Source of the DNA: Rostratula benghalensis
Lineage: Eukaryota; Chordata; Aves; Charadriiformes; Rostratulidae
NCBI GenBank assembly: GCA_013399305.1
Contig: VXAI01000341.1
Coordinates: 124,001 to 188,000 of the forward strand
Length of the DNA stretch: 64,000 nt
Direction of reading: 5' to 3'
Shown here: positions 36,256-48,199 of the stretch, one piece after another
Position numbering within the stretch: the stretch's first letter is position 1
Layout of the letters: every line of letters starts with the position of its first letter
Translations under genes and position numbers: made by a program
The notes under the pieces: generated by a model
Database searches by the model: none
The model's input: only the letters and a program-made list of their open reading frames with translations
Told to the model about the DNA's origin: nothing

Positions 36256-39200
36256 CAATATATGATAAAATCAACTTCAGAAATAATGCAGAAATTGATT
36301 ACATGCTTTCTTTTTAGCAATGATATCTAAATAACATCTAGAAATAAGATATAATATACATAGTTACAAACAGCAATGTCTCTGCCAATGGGAAGTATTG
36401 CTCTATGACTGCCTGACCAATAGGGTACTTGTGGACCCATATACAAAGGCTGGTTGTGAGCTTGATGTTTTTTCTGTCTTACTCACCTTTTTCTGTAGAG
36501 AAAGTTATGCTTGCCTCCTTGCACAACAAGCTGGGGTAGTGTTATTTCCATTCCTCTGGGCAGGAAAATCTTACAATGCAAATCATGTATCAGTAATTTT
36601 TGCCATACAGTATGTCAGTTCTTATTGTGGAAGTCTCCATTGCTGGCCTGTAACCTTGCTTGTCTGTAACTTGATCTAACACTACCTAAAAAAGTACATG
36701 TCTTTCTAGGTTCTGATTTGCAAAATTATTTATCTTAATAAGACTTGCAGTTTTCCTAAAAGAGCCCCAACCATCAACAACAAAAAGTGCCACTAGGGTC
36801 AATTTTTCTTTTTTTAAAATTGGTTTCTTAGAATTCATGTCTACCTAGGACATTTGAGGCACTCCTGGAATTACTGCATAATGCACATCTTCTGTAGGGA
36901 CTACAGTACTATGAAGTCAAATAATATTGTAATCTTAATGTGAAAACCAACTTCTGCCAGCACCTTTGATCTCAAAGGTTTCAGAGTGTCACCGAAAGGG
37001 TTACTTTGAACCCAATAGTCTTCTGACCAAATTGCAGCAAGCATTGACTATGAGTTCTCCCAAACCTGCAACCTGCACAAGAAAGGGCCTAGGCAGATCT
37101 TAATGAGATGCCTCCAAAAGAAAACTTGCATGACATGGGAAGGGTATTTTATGAACTGTTGCTCGCTTCAAGGGCTTTCAATAGTCATATGACTACAGTG
37201 TAGTTTAGTAACTGCACAGCTAAACCTGTTTCACTGCTGCATGTAACCATGGTCCAGACAAGTTTTGCCCTACAGCAGTCCCATGCAGTAGTTAGAAGAG
37301 CTAACTGGTATCTTTTCACTCAAAACAAGGCTTTCGGTGCAAAATGGGCTTTCAGTCTTGTTTCCCTGTATTTTTTTTTTAATTAAAAAACTCTTACAGA
37401 AAATCAAAATAGATGGAAATATACTTTTTAATTGCTTTCTTCCATCTTTTCTATTTTCAATTTGATTTTCGTTGGTAACAAAAAAGGCTCTTTTCACTGC
37501 CATTTTTTAAGATGAAAAAAATTCCTATGAAAAGTAATGGGTTTTTTTTTCAACTGCCTACAAACAAGTCCTGTAAACTCTAGTCCTGCAGCTGAGGCTA
37601 TTAACCCATATCTTTGTACCCTTACAAAACAAAAATCAATGGAGCAGAGCACATTTGACAGCAAGAATAATTATAAGATCAGTAGCCAATTAGGAAATAA
37701 AGGCAGCTCAAAACTTTAATGATACTGGGAACCTAAGCACTGTCTTAGCTAACATGGATGAATCACTGAAAAAGAATCCATGTGGTTCCTTAGAAGTCAC
37801 CACATAGCAGTCACAACATGTTTTAGTGGATCCCTTGGAAAAAATGTCTGTTTGACATTTTGCAGTGTTTTCTTACATGATTATATCTAGAGAATAGAAA
37901 TACAGCACTGCTTCTTGTTCTCAAGTTGATATTGGGGTGAGAAAAGTACTTGGATTTCATATCTACCAGTTTTACTGTGCATTGCAATTGCATCTTGTGC
38001 TGTATCAAAGGACACATTCAGCCTGCCTTGCCAACTAACTTCCACTGAAGCTATGGGAAGTTTTAGTTGATTAGCGTGCTAGACATAAGAGAACATTTTC
38101 ATATAATGTCTGTAAGTCTTTCAACCACTTCCTTTTAGGTATTTCTTCACAAGTGGTTAGTGACAATGATAATTGATAAATATTTTCGTCTTTATATTTA
38201 ACCATGGAAAGAAAGGCTAGGCAATCTTGCCATTCATCTGTGTTCCCTTACTCTCCAAAATTTCTGAACCTTTAAAGCACATATGACAAAGGGCAGAGTT
38301 TTTCAAGCTTTTAATTTTCTGTAGCGTGTGTGGTAGGAGGCAATGAGTCTCACTGGAAATTGCTAGATGAAGATGATTTGGAGATGAGCTGACTTTTCAT
38401 TATTCATCAGGGCCATCACATGCCAGCAGGCACCAAAGCCAGGCTTCTGTCAGATGCAGAAGCATAAAACCACACGTGGGCAACTGCAGAGCACAGCAAA
38501 CGGTTACAGCATGCAATCTGCAGGAAAGTGTGTCCCACTGGCCCACTGGTAACTCTTGGGGTGCAGCTGAAAAAGCAAATGTTTTGCTTGCACAGAGAAA
38601 TATGATGCCCAACTCTGAAGTTTAGAAAGTGATCAGTAATTCATTAAAGAACCTCTGAGTGTTATTAACTCTGAAGAAGTTAATCTTAGTAGTCAGAAGA
38701 CTATCTACTCACAGACAGTCTCCAAGTACAAAGAGAAAAAATAAACTGGATATTGTTGTACAGGAATCATTTTGTTCTAGCCATTATTTTTGCTATATAA
38801 TTTATTTATCTTAATTGACGGTGCCTTCTTTTTAAAATTATTTTAATATTTGTCTTTCTTTTATTGAATTATGTGCATTAAAAAAAAAAAAAAGAAAGAT
38901 GTTTAGAAAGATGTTTAAAAAGCTCATTAAAACCTGCCTTTAATCCTGTCTGGGACAAAAGCTGCTCCAACATGTTCAACAGTTCACAGTACGGTAGCTT
39001 TATCAATCTTCTAAAAATCTTTTTAGTCACTACTGTGGGCTGTCTCCAGTTTCTTGTAAATCAGGTAAATTGCAAACCAGATCTCTTGGTGAGATTGTCC
39101 GGGCACTTTTACTGGCTGTACAACTTCTGTCTTTATTCACTTCTGTGGTACAAAGCTCTTTCTCCATAATCACTGTTGTGCACACAGCCTGGAGTTTCAC

Positions 39201-41294
39201 TGAATTATTGGAAAGGGAGAGCGAGGCTTTCAGAGACAGTATTTTCATGCTTATAAATTTTATTGGTGTCATCTTGTTTGTGATATATATATGCATCTCT
39301 CCTACAATATGTGTGACATCCATATTCTGCCTTATAATCACACTGTACCACAGCCATCACAATTATTAAAGGGATTACTTTTTTTTGGTGTGACGAGATT
39401 AGAGGAGTTCAGTTAAATGGGACAATGGCAATAAAGGAATGCAGTTATATGTATCACAATCAGTCTCAGGAGGAGGTCATTAAAGGAGCCCTCCCTGTAC
39501 CTCTAAAGTCTCAAGGAGCAGCATTTCCAAGGCAGAAGGGAAAGGGGGCACCCATCTCTCACCCTTTTTCTGTGAAAGCCTAGCACCGAGTCCTGCTTTT
39601 AAAGCAGATTTTGTCTTGAATAAAAGCTTGCAGTAGGACTGCAAAACCTGACAGAAAGACGTGACAGAGCTACAAGGTGATGAGGAACTTATTTGATGGT
39701 TACACTGGGAGGGACAGTTGCTGCACCCCCACTGTAGGATGGGCAATCATGTCCCTGTAGGAGGCTTTGGGGTAACACACTTCTCTTCATCCCCTTCCAC
39801 CCATCTGGCACCTCAGCTCCACCCACCTCAGTGAGGTTGTAACTTTGCTGATGAGATTCACAGGATTTTCTTTACTGTTCCCAATTCTACCCACTCTCCT
39901 GCCTTTACACAAATGAGTCTATTTGCTTTAAGACAGTGGTGTTGATTGCATCATTTTTTAATAACAAGACTTCATTGTTATTGTAGTAGAGATAATTGTA
40001 TCTTAGTGTATCTTGTACCTATAATTATTACAATAGGATCTAGGGCTGACTCTGACTCTATAAAGAGAGCAGGGTGGTGGTGAAAGGATGGAGCTGAAGT
40101 GCCAGAGCTTAGTCTTATGGATTTCCCAGTGGCCTCCAGTGGGTCCTGCTGTGTTCCTTCCTCTGAAACTGAGGCTTGAATACACAGATTACTGTGCATC
40201 TCCTGGTTTGTTGCCCCATAGAAACTGTTAGTGATTATAGGCTTGTGACTCAAAAATCGCTCAGTTTAAGCTTAGCTTACAGACCCAATATGATTCACTA
40301 AAATACTCATGGTTTGTTTGGAGAAGAAAGTGAGGAGAGTAATTTGTGGTAGTCCCTGTTTAATTTCAAGGTTCCCAGACTATTAAAGATACATCTTGAT
40401 TGTCTAAGAAGAACTTCTGAATTGGAGATGTCACCTTGCCCTTAGTGTGTCCTGGTTTTCGCCCAGACACTGGTATGTCTCCCATTAATGTGTGATAGAT
40501 GGGCTGCAAGGCTTGAGCAGGGAGACAGGTTACAGGGAGGCTGCAAGGCTTTCACTCCAACTTCATACTGTTGGCGGTGCTTTAATGCTACCGCTTAGAT
40601 GTGTGGTTTTAAAGAGCAGTGAGTCTTTGTAATAGGATCACATCCTACACTGCTGGAAAAAGGGCACCCACTGCTGTGTCGTCTTGGCACTTAGGAAAAT
40701 GTAGCATTCATAAATAAAGGCACAATGAGCTGTCACCTGATGTTTTGAAAGTTAGCAGCAGAAGAGGATGGCTGCAATTACACTATCCAGTTCTTAAAAT
40801 CCTTGCTAGAGTTTTCTCTTCTGTAGCACTGACTGGTAACATGTTCCTACCTATCAGGGATGCTGCAAAGATTAATTATACACTTGTAAGGTTATAAGAT
40901 AATTTGAAGTGTTATTTTTCTTTTAAGTACCACTGTTTAAACCATAATGCCCCTGGCAAGAATTTAAGTGTACTTTTAATGACCCCTTTGTAATGAGACC
41001 AAATTTGGACTCAGTTTATTTTCAGATTATTTTCAGATGCTCAAATAAATTGCCCAGTAGAGGGAGCAATTACAAAGCACTTGAGGAAACAGTCCAAGCA
41101 ATCCTTAAATATTTCTCAACAATCATGCCTCTGCATCAATGCGGGTTAATGTGCCCCTGACCCATGTGGACACAATGCCTGGGAAGGAAGTCTACCAGGT
41201 CCTGCATGGATGCTGACAATGCAACCAGACAGAGAATCCAGCTGCTGGGGTCCAAGACTTAAAAAAAATATATTTTCTTAATAACTGCTTGTTT
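36256..41294. other. No gene or recognised repeat
   Basis: AT-rich DNA with an A tract at 38880-38893. A 'tgtcctggttttcgccc' at 40448 looks like an avian LTR start but is not followed by LTR body. ORFs are at most 103 codons and featureless. Confidence 0.45.
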
Positions 41295-41299
41295 GAATA

Positions 41300-42027
41300 C
41301 GTCCTTGTTTGAGGTAAAACAGAACCAATTTTCTGTTTTACAATTTTAATTTTTCAGCTTGGCCTCTTCTAACTAACTGAACTCTGAAATTAACAGCATA
41401 TTGTTCAGAAAACTGTTCAATCTCACAGTGATAAGACCTGATTATTCTAAGGAATGGTATGCAGAGAGACCCTTATTGCTGTAACAACCAAGGTGATGTA
41501 ATTTCATTATTTGCCCCATTGGAGGTTCGGAAGCAGAAAAGCATGGAGGGGTCACACCTGTAGGGAGGAATGGACAGGAGAGGTGACCCAAAATTGATCA
41601 ACTGTACTACATCAGCATCATGCTCAGTATAAAAGCTGAGGGATCAAAAGGTCAGGTTTCTTTCTGCAATGGCTGACATGTGAGAAGGACATTGTCTGTT
41701 CGTCTGCCTCTGATCCTGATCCAAACATTCCTGACTCCAGATCTGGAATCCAGCAACTATCGATCACCAAGTCCAGCCTGGGAATTTTCCTGATGGTGAG
41801 GTGATCATCATCCTGGAAGCTTGATAAAGTTTGGTATATATTGTATCTACTGCATTATTTTCTTCCTTTTGTTTATGTTTTAATTTTAGTATTAATACTA
41901 GGTAGTTTAGTAGTTTAGTTTGTTTTAAACTGGTAAATCTTCTTATCGCCTTCCTCTCCTTTCTTTCTGGGGGGAGAAAGGACCATCTGTCAGTCTGGTT
42001 TTGTTATTTTTAGCTGAAAACAGGACA
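41300..42027 (+). mobile_element. Complete solo LTR (ERVL-like) with GAATA duplication
   Basis: A 728-bp LTR. Five-base direct repeats GAATA flank it at 41295-41299 and 42028-42032. Its ends are short inverted repeats: CGTCCTTGTTT at the left, where the first base is changed from the usual T, and AAAACAGGACA at the right. A TATAAAAG box lies at 41628-41635 within 'cagtataaaagctgag', and the 3' third is T-rich as in avian ERVL-type LTRs. There is no adjacent gag-pol sequence. The tandem LTR pieces at 56.7-57.4 kb are relatives: they share 'aattttctg', 'gcctcttctaactaact' and 'aagacctgattattcta'. The five-base duplication fits ERVL; the class is inferred. Confidence 0.87.
41628..41635 (+). promoter_or_regulatory. 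TATA box of the solo LTR
   Basis: TATAAAAG sits about 330 bp into the LTR, in the position expected of its own promoter, and the same 'cagtataaaagct' block recurs in the related LTR at 57.25 kb. Whether it is still active is unknown. Confidence 0.55.
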
Positions 42028-42407
42028 GAATAATATGTAACAATTTAGTTAATATATAATAACATTTTTAATACTTTATAATTATATTAATTATAGAGAG
42101 GTTATTAGTACCTAGTAACTACTGTATAATTAATTTAAAGACTATATAACAACTAGCCTTTGATGAGTTTTAGATTGATTCACATGGACTACATCCTGTT
42201 TTCCCCAGAGAGCAAACAGTTTGTGTGGCCTCATGAGCAGCTAGAGCAGGTTTAATTCTGATCCTAAAGACAATATCCACCAGGTTGTATTTAGTTCTGC
42301 ATATTGGCCAATAGGGGCCAAATGGGTCTAGCAACAGAAAGCTTTTTCTGCTTGGAGGCTGGGCTTGCTCACTTGAGGTGGGATTTGTACAGATAGTCTA
42401 CACTGCT

Positions 42408-42785
42408 CATAGAATCATAGAATAACAGAATTGCCTACATTGGAAGGGACCATTAAGGGACCATCCACCAACCTAACTCTGATAATAAATCCCTGATCAC
42501 GAAACCGTGTGAATATGTACTGTCAACCCATCTTTTAAATACCTCCAGGGATGGTCCTTCAACTACATCACTGGGCAGACCCACACCAATGCTTAATAAC
42601 CCTTTCAGTGTAAAAAAATTCTCCTAATATTCAATCTGAATCTTTCCTGCCACAACTTGAAGCTATTCCTCTTATCCTGTTGCCTGTGACTTAGAAGAAG
42701 ACAATGACCTCCACCTTTCTACAGCCTTCTTTCATGTAGCTGTAGAGGGTGATAAGGTGTCCCCTCAGCTTTTTTTCTCTAGGCT
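42408..42785 (-). mobile_element. CR1 LINE 3' end, older subfamily
   Basis: The reverse-strand tail begins at 'tcatagaatcatagaat', a run of the CR1 terminal octamer. The decayed 3' end follows ('ttggaagggaccat', 'aaatacctccagggatgg', 'gataaggtgtcccctcagc'). The ORF2 frame is not intact. It shares only the general CR1 layout with the copy at 43 kb, so it is a different and older subfamily. Confidence 0.87.
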
Positions 42786-43046
42786 AGTGAGGCACATACT
42801 ACAATAGGCTCATGCTACAATAGACAGCAAAAGCTCAAAGTGGAAGAGAAAAAGCAAAAATGTCATGGTCAGAAGACAACATCAAATTTTCGGGCTACAG
42901 TTAGTGCACACTTGACTTTCACCACCTTGGTTATAACTGTGTAAACTCATCTACATGTTCTCTAATTAGTTTGTGAAAGTTTATAAAAGCCATTAGACAA
43001 ATATTCAGAATATAACTTCATGCATTCGCTAAATAGAAAAAAGAAA

Positions 43047-43606
43047 GATCATGGAATCACAGAATTGTCAGATTTGGAAGAAACCACAAGAGATCATCTA
43101 GTCCAACTCCCCTGCCAAAGCAGCATTGCCTAGAACACATTACTCAGGGCTGCATCCAGGTGGGTCTGGAAAATCTCCAAAGAAGGAGACTCCACAACTT
43201 CCCTGGGCAGCCTCTTCCAGTGCTCTATCACCCTCCCCGGAAAGAAGTTTTTTCCTCATATTTGAATGGAACTTCCTATGTTCCAGCTTGTGCCCGTTGC
43301 CCCTCAACCTGTTACTGAGAACCACTGAAAAGGGTCTGGCTCCATCCTCCTTCAGCCCACCCTTTAGATACTTATAAGCATTAATAAAGTCTCCCCTCGG
43401 CCTTCTCTTCTCCAGCCTAAAGAGACCCAGCTCTCTCAGCCTTTCCTCGTAAGGGAGATGCTCCAAACCCTTAATCATCTTTCTTGCCCTACACTGGACT
43501 CTCTCCAGTAGGTCCCTGTCTCTCATGAACTGGTGAGCCCAGAACTGGACACAGTATTGCAGTTGTGGCCTCACCAGTGCAGAGTACAGGGGAAGAATGA
43601 CCTCCC
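43047..43606 (-). mobile_element. CR1 LINE 3' end, copy B (ORF2 C-terminus and tail)
   Basis: Reverse-strand partner of copy A at 1170-1722. Its 156-codon frame (43610-43140) is intact and differs from copy A at seven residues (for example [12 protein letters not shown] against [12 protein letters not shown]). About 12 base differences over the CR1 part were counted by eye. At the 3' end it carries one extra terminal octamer ('tccatgat' on its own strand) absent from copy A, then different flanking DNA. This is typical of independent LINE insertions rather than a plain DNA duplication. Confidence 0.93.
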
Positions 43607-43964
43607 ACATGACATGACACTACTGAAATGCTTTATCCCATCTAATATGTAATTTTTTTAAAGAATGTAAACAGAACCCAATCTTCTAAGTGAGGGCAAG
43701 CTCTATAAGAAATCCAGGTATTACACTGGGAAGCATTAAGCAAATTTTAACTGACTGCAAGATACCTACATTTTTAAAAGATCTTTTTATTTGAATAATG
43801 CATTTGTTGTTGACACGCATTATGCGGTTTCATTTTACTCTTTTGACCTGGGAGTTCCTCTGAAGTCTTCAGTTTCAATTTGGCCATCTTCGTGTCTGGG
43901 TTGAGGAAGGAACATAATGGTGAAAACGGCCTTGCAAAACCTCTCATCCTTGGTGTTCTGCTCA
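43607..43964 (-). repeat. Non-CR1 part of composite repeat, copy B
   Basis: Reverse complement of 812-1169 with two differences seen. It joins CR1 copy B at the same CR1 position as in copy A. Homology stops at 43964. Beyond it ('gtgataaactac') the flank is unrelated to the flank of copy A. On the reverse strand an 80-codon ORF (44016-43774) runs across the breakpoint; its last 60 codons are shared with copy A. The function of that ORF, if any, is unknown. Confidence 0.75.
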
Positions 43965-44794
43965 GTGATAAACTACAAATATTTAACAAACGTATAAATC
44001 CTCCCATTAGTTTCAAGCATCTTTGGATTAGCCCTCAGGGGACACACTCTGCTCTGACTTGCTCCTCTCTAATTCTAGAGGGATTTGAATCGGAGCTTCT
44101 TTGTCCTCTGCAAACTTAATAAACAAGCTAATTAATCAGAACTAAATGTGTGGGTTTGTTACCTTTTTTTTTATTTATTTAATAGTAAACTGTATACATG
44201 ATGCTAAGCACTTTACCAGAATAGTTAATTGAAGAGCATACAGGGAAGCTAGGAAACGTTTCTATGTGTTAAACAACAATGAAAATTCAGGAGCATTTTA
44301 TTCCAGAGGCATGCTTGTGAGAGTTACACAGTCTGATTCAACTTTAGAGATCAATAGGAGCAGAGTATGAAAAAAATTCCTTGTTTTCCCCCCTTCCACT
44401 TGATCCAAGCCCCATATAAAGCCTGTGAAGCATTACTTTAGCAGTATGATAACAGATTTATTCGATCTATACTGCAGTGAAAGGGGGAGCATTGGGACAG
44501 GAGGCAGCTGTGTATTAGTCAGGGTGTTGGCTGCTCAGCCTTCTTCCAGCTCACCTATGTAAAGGCAGCACAGGGACAGCTGCTACTACTTCCATCTTGT
44601 TTTCTCTGCAGGTACTGTGCCCTTTCCAAGGGCTATTGACTAATCTATATGATATGGTTCCAGTCTCAGTCATTTTTCTTTGCTTTCCATTTCTGAAGCT
44701 AAGGTTTGTGCTCAGAATGAGCAGCAAAGTATAATAATGCAGGTACATCACAGGCATCAAGCAGAGAAGTGCTATGTGTCCCATGTTCCAGATG
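43965..44794. other. No gene or recognised repeat
   Basis: Unique-looking DNA upstream (on the reverse strand) of composite copy B. If copy B is the source of the composite repeat, a promoter for the transduced transcript should lie in this stretch; I see no clear TATA or CpG-rich segment. Confidence 0.4.
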
Positions 44795-44880
44795 GACAGC
44801 TATGATACAGAGACTTGCCTAAGGTCACACAGGACCACTTGGGAAAGACTAAGGACTTAAACTCTAGTCTTTCACACAAC
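44795..44880 (-). repeat. MIR SINE relic
   Basis: The forward strand has 'acttgcctaaggtcacacag' at about 44813-44832, the complement of the MIR core ('ctgtgtgacctt-ggcaag'). It is preceded by a degraded 'cagatgg' block and followed by 'acttaaactctagtctttc', the expected order for a reverse-strand MIR. MIR is an ancient tRNA-derived SINE of amniotes, so this is an old fossil. Confidence 0.7.
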
Positions 44881-45120
44881 AAACTACCTCCAGCACCAGT
44901 CCCATCAAACACTTGCTGCCATCAAGGTCCCATCTGACTCTTACATGGCCTTTTACTAGGACGTCTCCTTGAAGATGCCCAACTCAATGCCTGGCATCCC
45001 CCTACCCTCTCACTAAACATGTTGTTAGCAATTTAAAAAATCAGATACCAGAAGAAATCCAGGTCATTTTTTATGCAAGTTGGACCATTTTTCAACTGGT
45101 ATGGGCTGGATTTTCAGGTA

Positions 45121-45462
45121 TGTCCTGGGTTTACCTGGCAAGTTTTGGTGGCAGAGAGTCTGCAGGGGTGGCCTCTAGGAGAAGACATCCGGAGCAATCC
45201 CCAAGCTAGACGGAGCTGTTCCAGCCACCAACAAGATGGACCCCAATGGTGGCCAAAGCTGAGCCCCTCAGTGGGCTTGGGGAAAATAATTTCCAGGAGT
45301 CAAGTCTGTTTTGCCCATGAATGTAGTTGCCAAGTGATCTTCCTATCCTTATCTCAACCCATGTGTTTTTTGTTGTACTTTGTCCCCCTATCCAAGTGAA
45401 GAGGGGGAGCAATAGTGCAGCTTGGTTGGCACCTGGTGGCCAGCCTTGGTCAACATACAGCA
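45121..45462 (+). mobile_element. Avian ERV solo LTR with large internal deletion
   Basis: The 5' end 'tgtcctgggtttacctgg' is followed by 'ggcaagttttggtggcag', 'caagatggacccc' and 'ggccaaagctgagcccc', the start of a long avian LTR family. At about 45280 it jumps to the 3' end of the same family ('aagtctgttttgccc', 'ccttatctcaaccca', 'gaggggga', 'ggcacctggtggccagcc', ending 'caacatacagca'). The full family LTR is much longer, so most of the middle is gone. No clear target-site duplication remains. There is no internal viral sequence. Confidence 0.75.
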
Positions 45463-46486
45463 ATGTTAGTTATCAACATAACCTGCTTTGGTAACAGTAT
45501 CTGCATTACTCCATAGAGATGTTATGGGTATATGTGGGACAACATCTGTTCTTCTCTGAGAAAAGATGAAGTTAATCGAATTAACTCTTTTATGCCATAT
45601 TATTACTGCTAGAACTGGAAGGAGGATACAGCTTGTTGAGTTTGTATCATTCCTGCTTTTTGTTTTAATGCTGACCTCTTGTTTTTACAAAATTGCCTAG
45701 CAAAAAACCCCAGCTTAGCACCAATTCATTTTTTACAGCATCTATTTTGTAAACTCCATAAACACAGCATAATGCAGACAATTAAAGTGGGTTACCTACC
45801 TGAGTGTTCTGGAAGCATTAAATATTAAGTATTTTGCCTTTGTCACTGCTTTGCCACTGCAAGTCATCCAAATAAGCTTTCCTGTAACTGAGCTAATGAT
45901 AAGTCTGCAACTCTGAAAGAGGAGATTTCCATCTTTAAACTTCAGCTATGGTTTTCCTTTGTATGTACAACTTATTTATGGAATGCTGCTTTTGAACTTG
46001 AATGCAAAACAGAAGAGTGTTCATGCTTAAGTTGTCTATAAATACTTTTTGGAGGAATTTATGGAGTTTGACTGCCTGGGGTGTTGTGAAGCCCCCAGAG
46101 TGCTGCTTTGCAAGGATTTGTTTATTCCTCATTCAGCATCCACCTCTCTCTTCAAAAGCTGACTTTCTGAAATGTATATCCCCCCCTTTTTATTGTTATT
46201 TTTACGTAACTCTGAGTACCCTGTTGCTGTATGGCCTCCATAAAGCAAGAATATACAGAAACGTGCACGAAAATTACCTTCTTGAATGTATACTTCTTGA
46301 ATGTACCAAGACACAGGTGAACATATAGATATTTATTGAACACTAACAAAGGAAAGGTTTTTAACAGAAAAAAACACATTATTAATTACTATACTGGACC
46401 AGACTAGTCTCATATTCTTATCTCCACCAGTGGTCACAATCAGGTGCCTATGAGTACAATAGAGTAAAATGCACAACAAAGGTATT
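45463..46486. other. No gene or recognised repeat
   Basis: AT-rich sequence after the shortened LTR. ORFs of up to 108 codons overlap antisense ORFs and carry no motif. Confidence 0.45.
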
Positions 46487-46533
46487 ACAGAATATCAGGG
46501 ATTAGAAGGGACCTTGAAAGATCATCTAGTCCA
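46487..46533 (-). repeat. Very short CR1 3' end
   Basis: About 47 bp matching only the last part of CR1: 'cagaatatcagggattag', 'aagggaccttgaaagatc', 'atctagtcc'. It is the same variant as the tail at 10.54 kb ('cagaatatcagggattgg'). It is an extreme 5' truncation or a remnant. Confidence 0.75.
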
Positions 46534-48199
46534 AATTAGTGGACTAGTATTAGGGGATCTTTTGTACCTGGGAAAATTTTCCTCATTCACTAGGCATGGA
46601 TTCATGATCTCAAGCAGAAAGGTTTATAGTATCCTGGACTTTGATTTTTTTTAGGTTACTTATTTTGGTTTAGCATCCTGTATAAGCATCTCACTCTCTT
46701 CAAATGTCAACAAGTTGTGTAGGCTGATCGCTCAACGGACACATAGTATCTTTTAATAGTTTTGATTTACTTGTTTTTCTGACTCTTTTAATCTTTTTGG
46801 AGCCTGAGTTTTGGAGCTTGAGTTGATCCACCTATGAAATTAATCACTTTGACTTCCCAGTGCATCCTCCTCTGTAGTTTGAAGGAGAGAGAAGGAAGGA
46901 CAGTAACAAGGTATCCTTCATGATTCAATCCAAGATAAGGGACTACAATTGTTCTTTTTTCCTTCTTGTGGTTACGTTGTATGATGTTTAGTGAACACTC
47001 CCACACCTTGTGACAGGGTGATGGCTGTGTTTGGGGTACTGCCCTCAGCAGCATCCAGCACCCCTGAGGGTGTCACAGCTCTTCCTTGGATACTCAGGAC
47101 TGGAAGGCCAGTCTGGAGCAGTCATCATAGCTAAGCAGCCAAATCACAGAGGATATCATCCCAGTCATGGAGCAAAACTGCAAGTATTGTTTTTGAAAAA
47201 TGCATGTGGAAATGCAAAATATATTTATACCCATGCAAACGTATGTGCTTGTCCAGAGGTTATCAAAGTAGTGAAAAGCAAATTCTTAATAGGCCAAGAC
47301 TAAAACAAATTTGCCTTCAGATTTAAGAGAATATTCAAAAGGAGAAAACTCCAGACTACACTGAGCCTCATTTGACACTGAAAATTGGCCATAGCTTTTA
47401 TAGCAGTAGTGCAATACAGTTAAAATCACTTGGGTAACCAAACAGAAAATTTCTCAACATAAGTAGAAAATTGATCCTAGCAACTCAGGTGCAGTTTAAT
47501 AAATTAGTAGCTGAAATGCTGGCATCTGAAAACAATATCCAAGTCTGTTGTGTTTTTTACACTGTTATCCTCTCAATTTATGTGCATGTCATCACAACTC
47601 TGTTCTGAAGCCAAATTTATTACTGCTCACAAAGCCATACGTTATATTCTTAGAGATCTCAATATTGAGAAGAAGATTAAACTGTTGGTACTTAAGGCAT
47701 TTTATAAACTAGGAAATGTATGGTGTAAGCAAAAGTTCATTGTATTTCCAATGCATTTCCATTGACTTAGACTTGACTCTTGTCAAGCACTGGAGGATCA
47801 AAAGAAACTGCCATCACCAATCACTCTCCTTGTTGGATAAATGATTTACAGTCTGTTAGTGATTTCCATTGTGTCCAGGTAGTTTCTCTGAAGCAAATAA
47901 ACATGGTGAGCTATAACAAAGGCTTTGAAAGGTATCTTTACTCCCAACTTAATGACAACCATTACATGCAGCTCAGGTTGCTTCAGTGAACATGTCAAAA
48001 GGAAGTATCCACTTTGGCAAAGGGAATATTTGTATATTTGTGCAGTTGTAAAATAGTTAGATCCCTTTTTTATGCAGAAGACTGTTCTTGGGTCTAGTGA
48101 AAATACTAAACATGATACGGAACAAGAAGTGAGGTTATTCTTTCAATACTTCAAATATTCAGTGAAAGATAAGAACACACGGTACTGCTCACCAAGGAG
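46534..48199. other. No gene or recognised repeat
   Basis: AT-rich DNA leading to the CR1 at 48.2 kb. ORFs are all at or under 90 codons and show no motif. Confidence 0.45.

Noticed and set aside
36400..36450. 'cctgaccaatagggtac' similar to a piece of the ERVL-like LTR
   Set aside because: Only about 17 bases match and the neighbouring LTR blocks are absent.
40448..40600. 'tgtcctggttttcgccc' resembling an avian LTR start
   Set aside because: The following sequence does not continue as any LTR I know, and no matching end or duplication was found.
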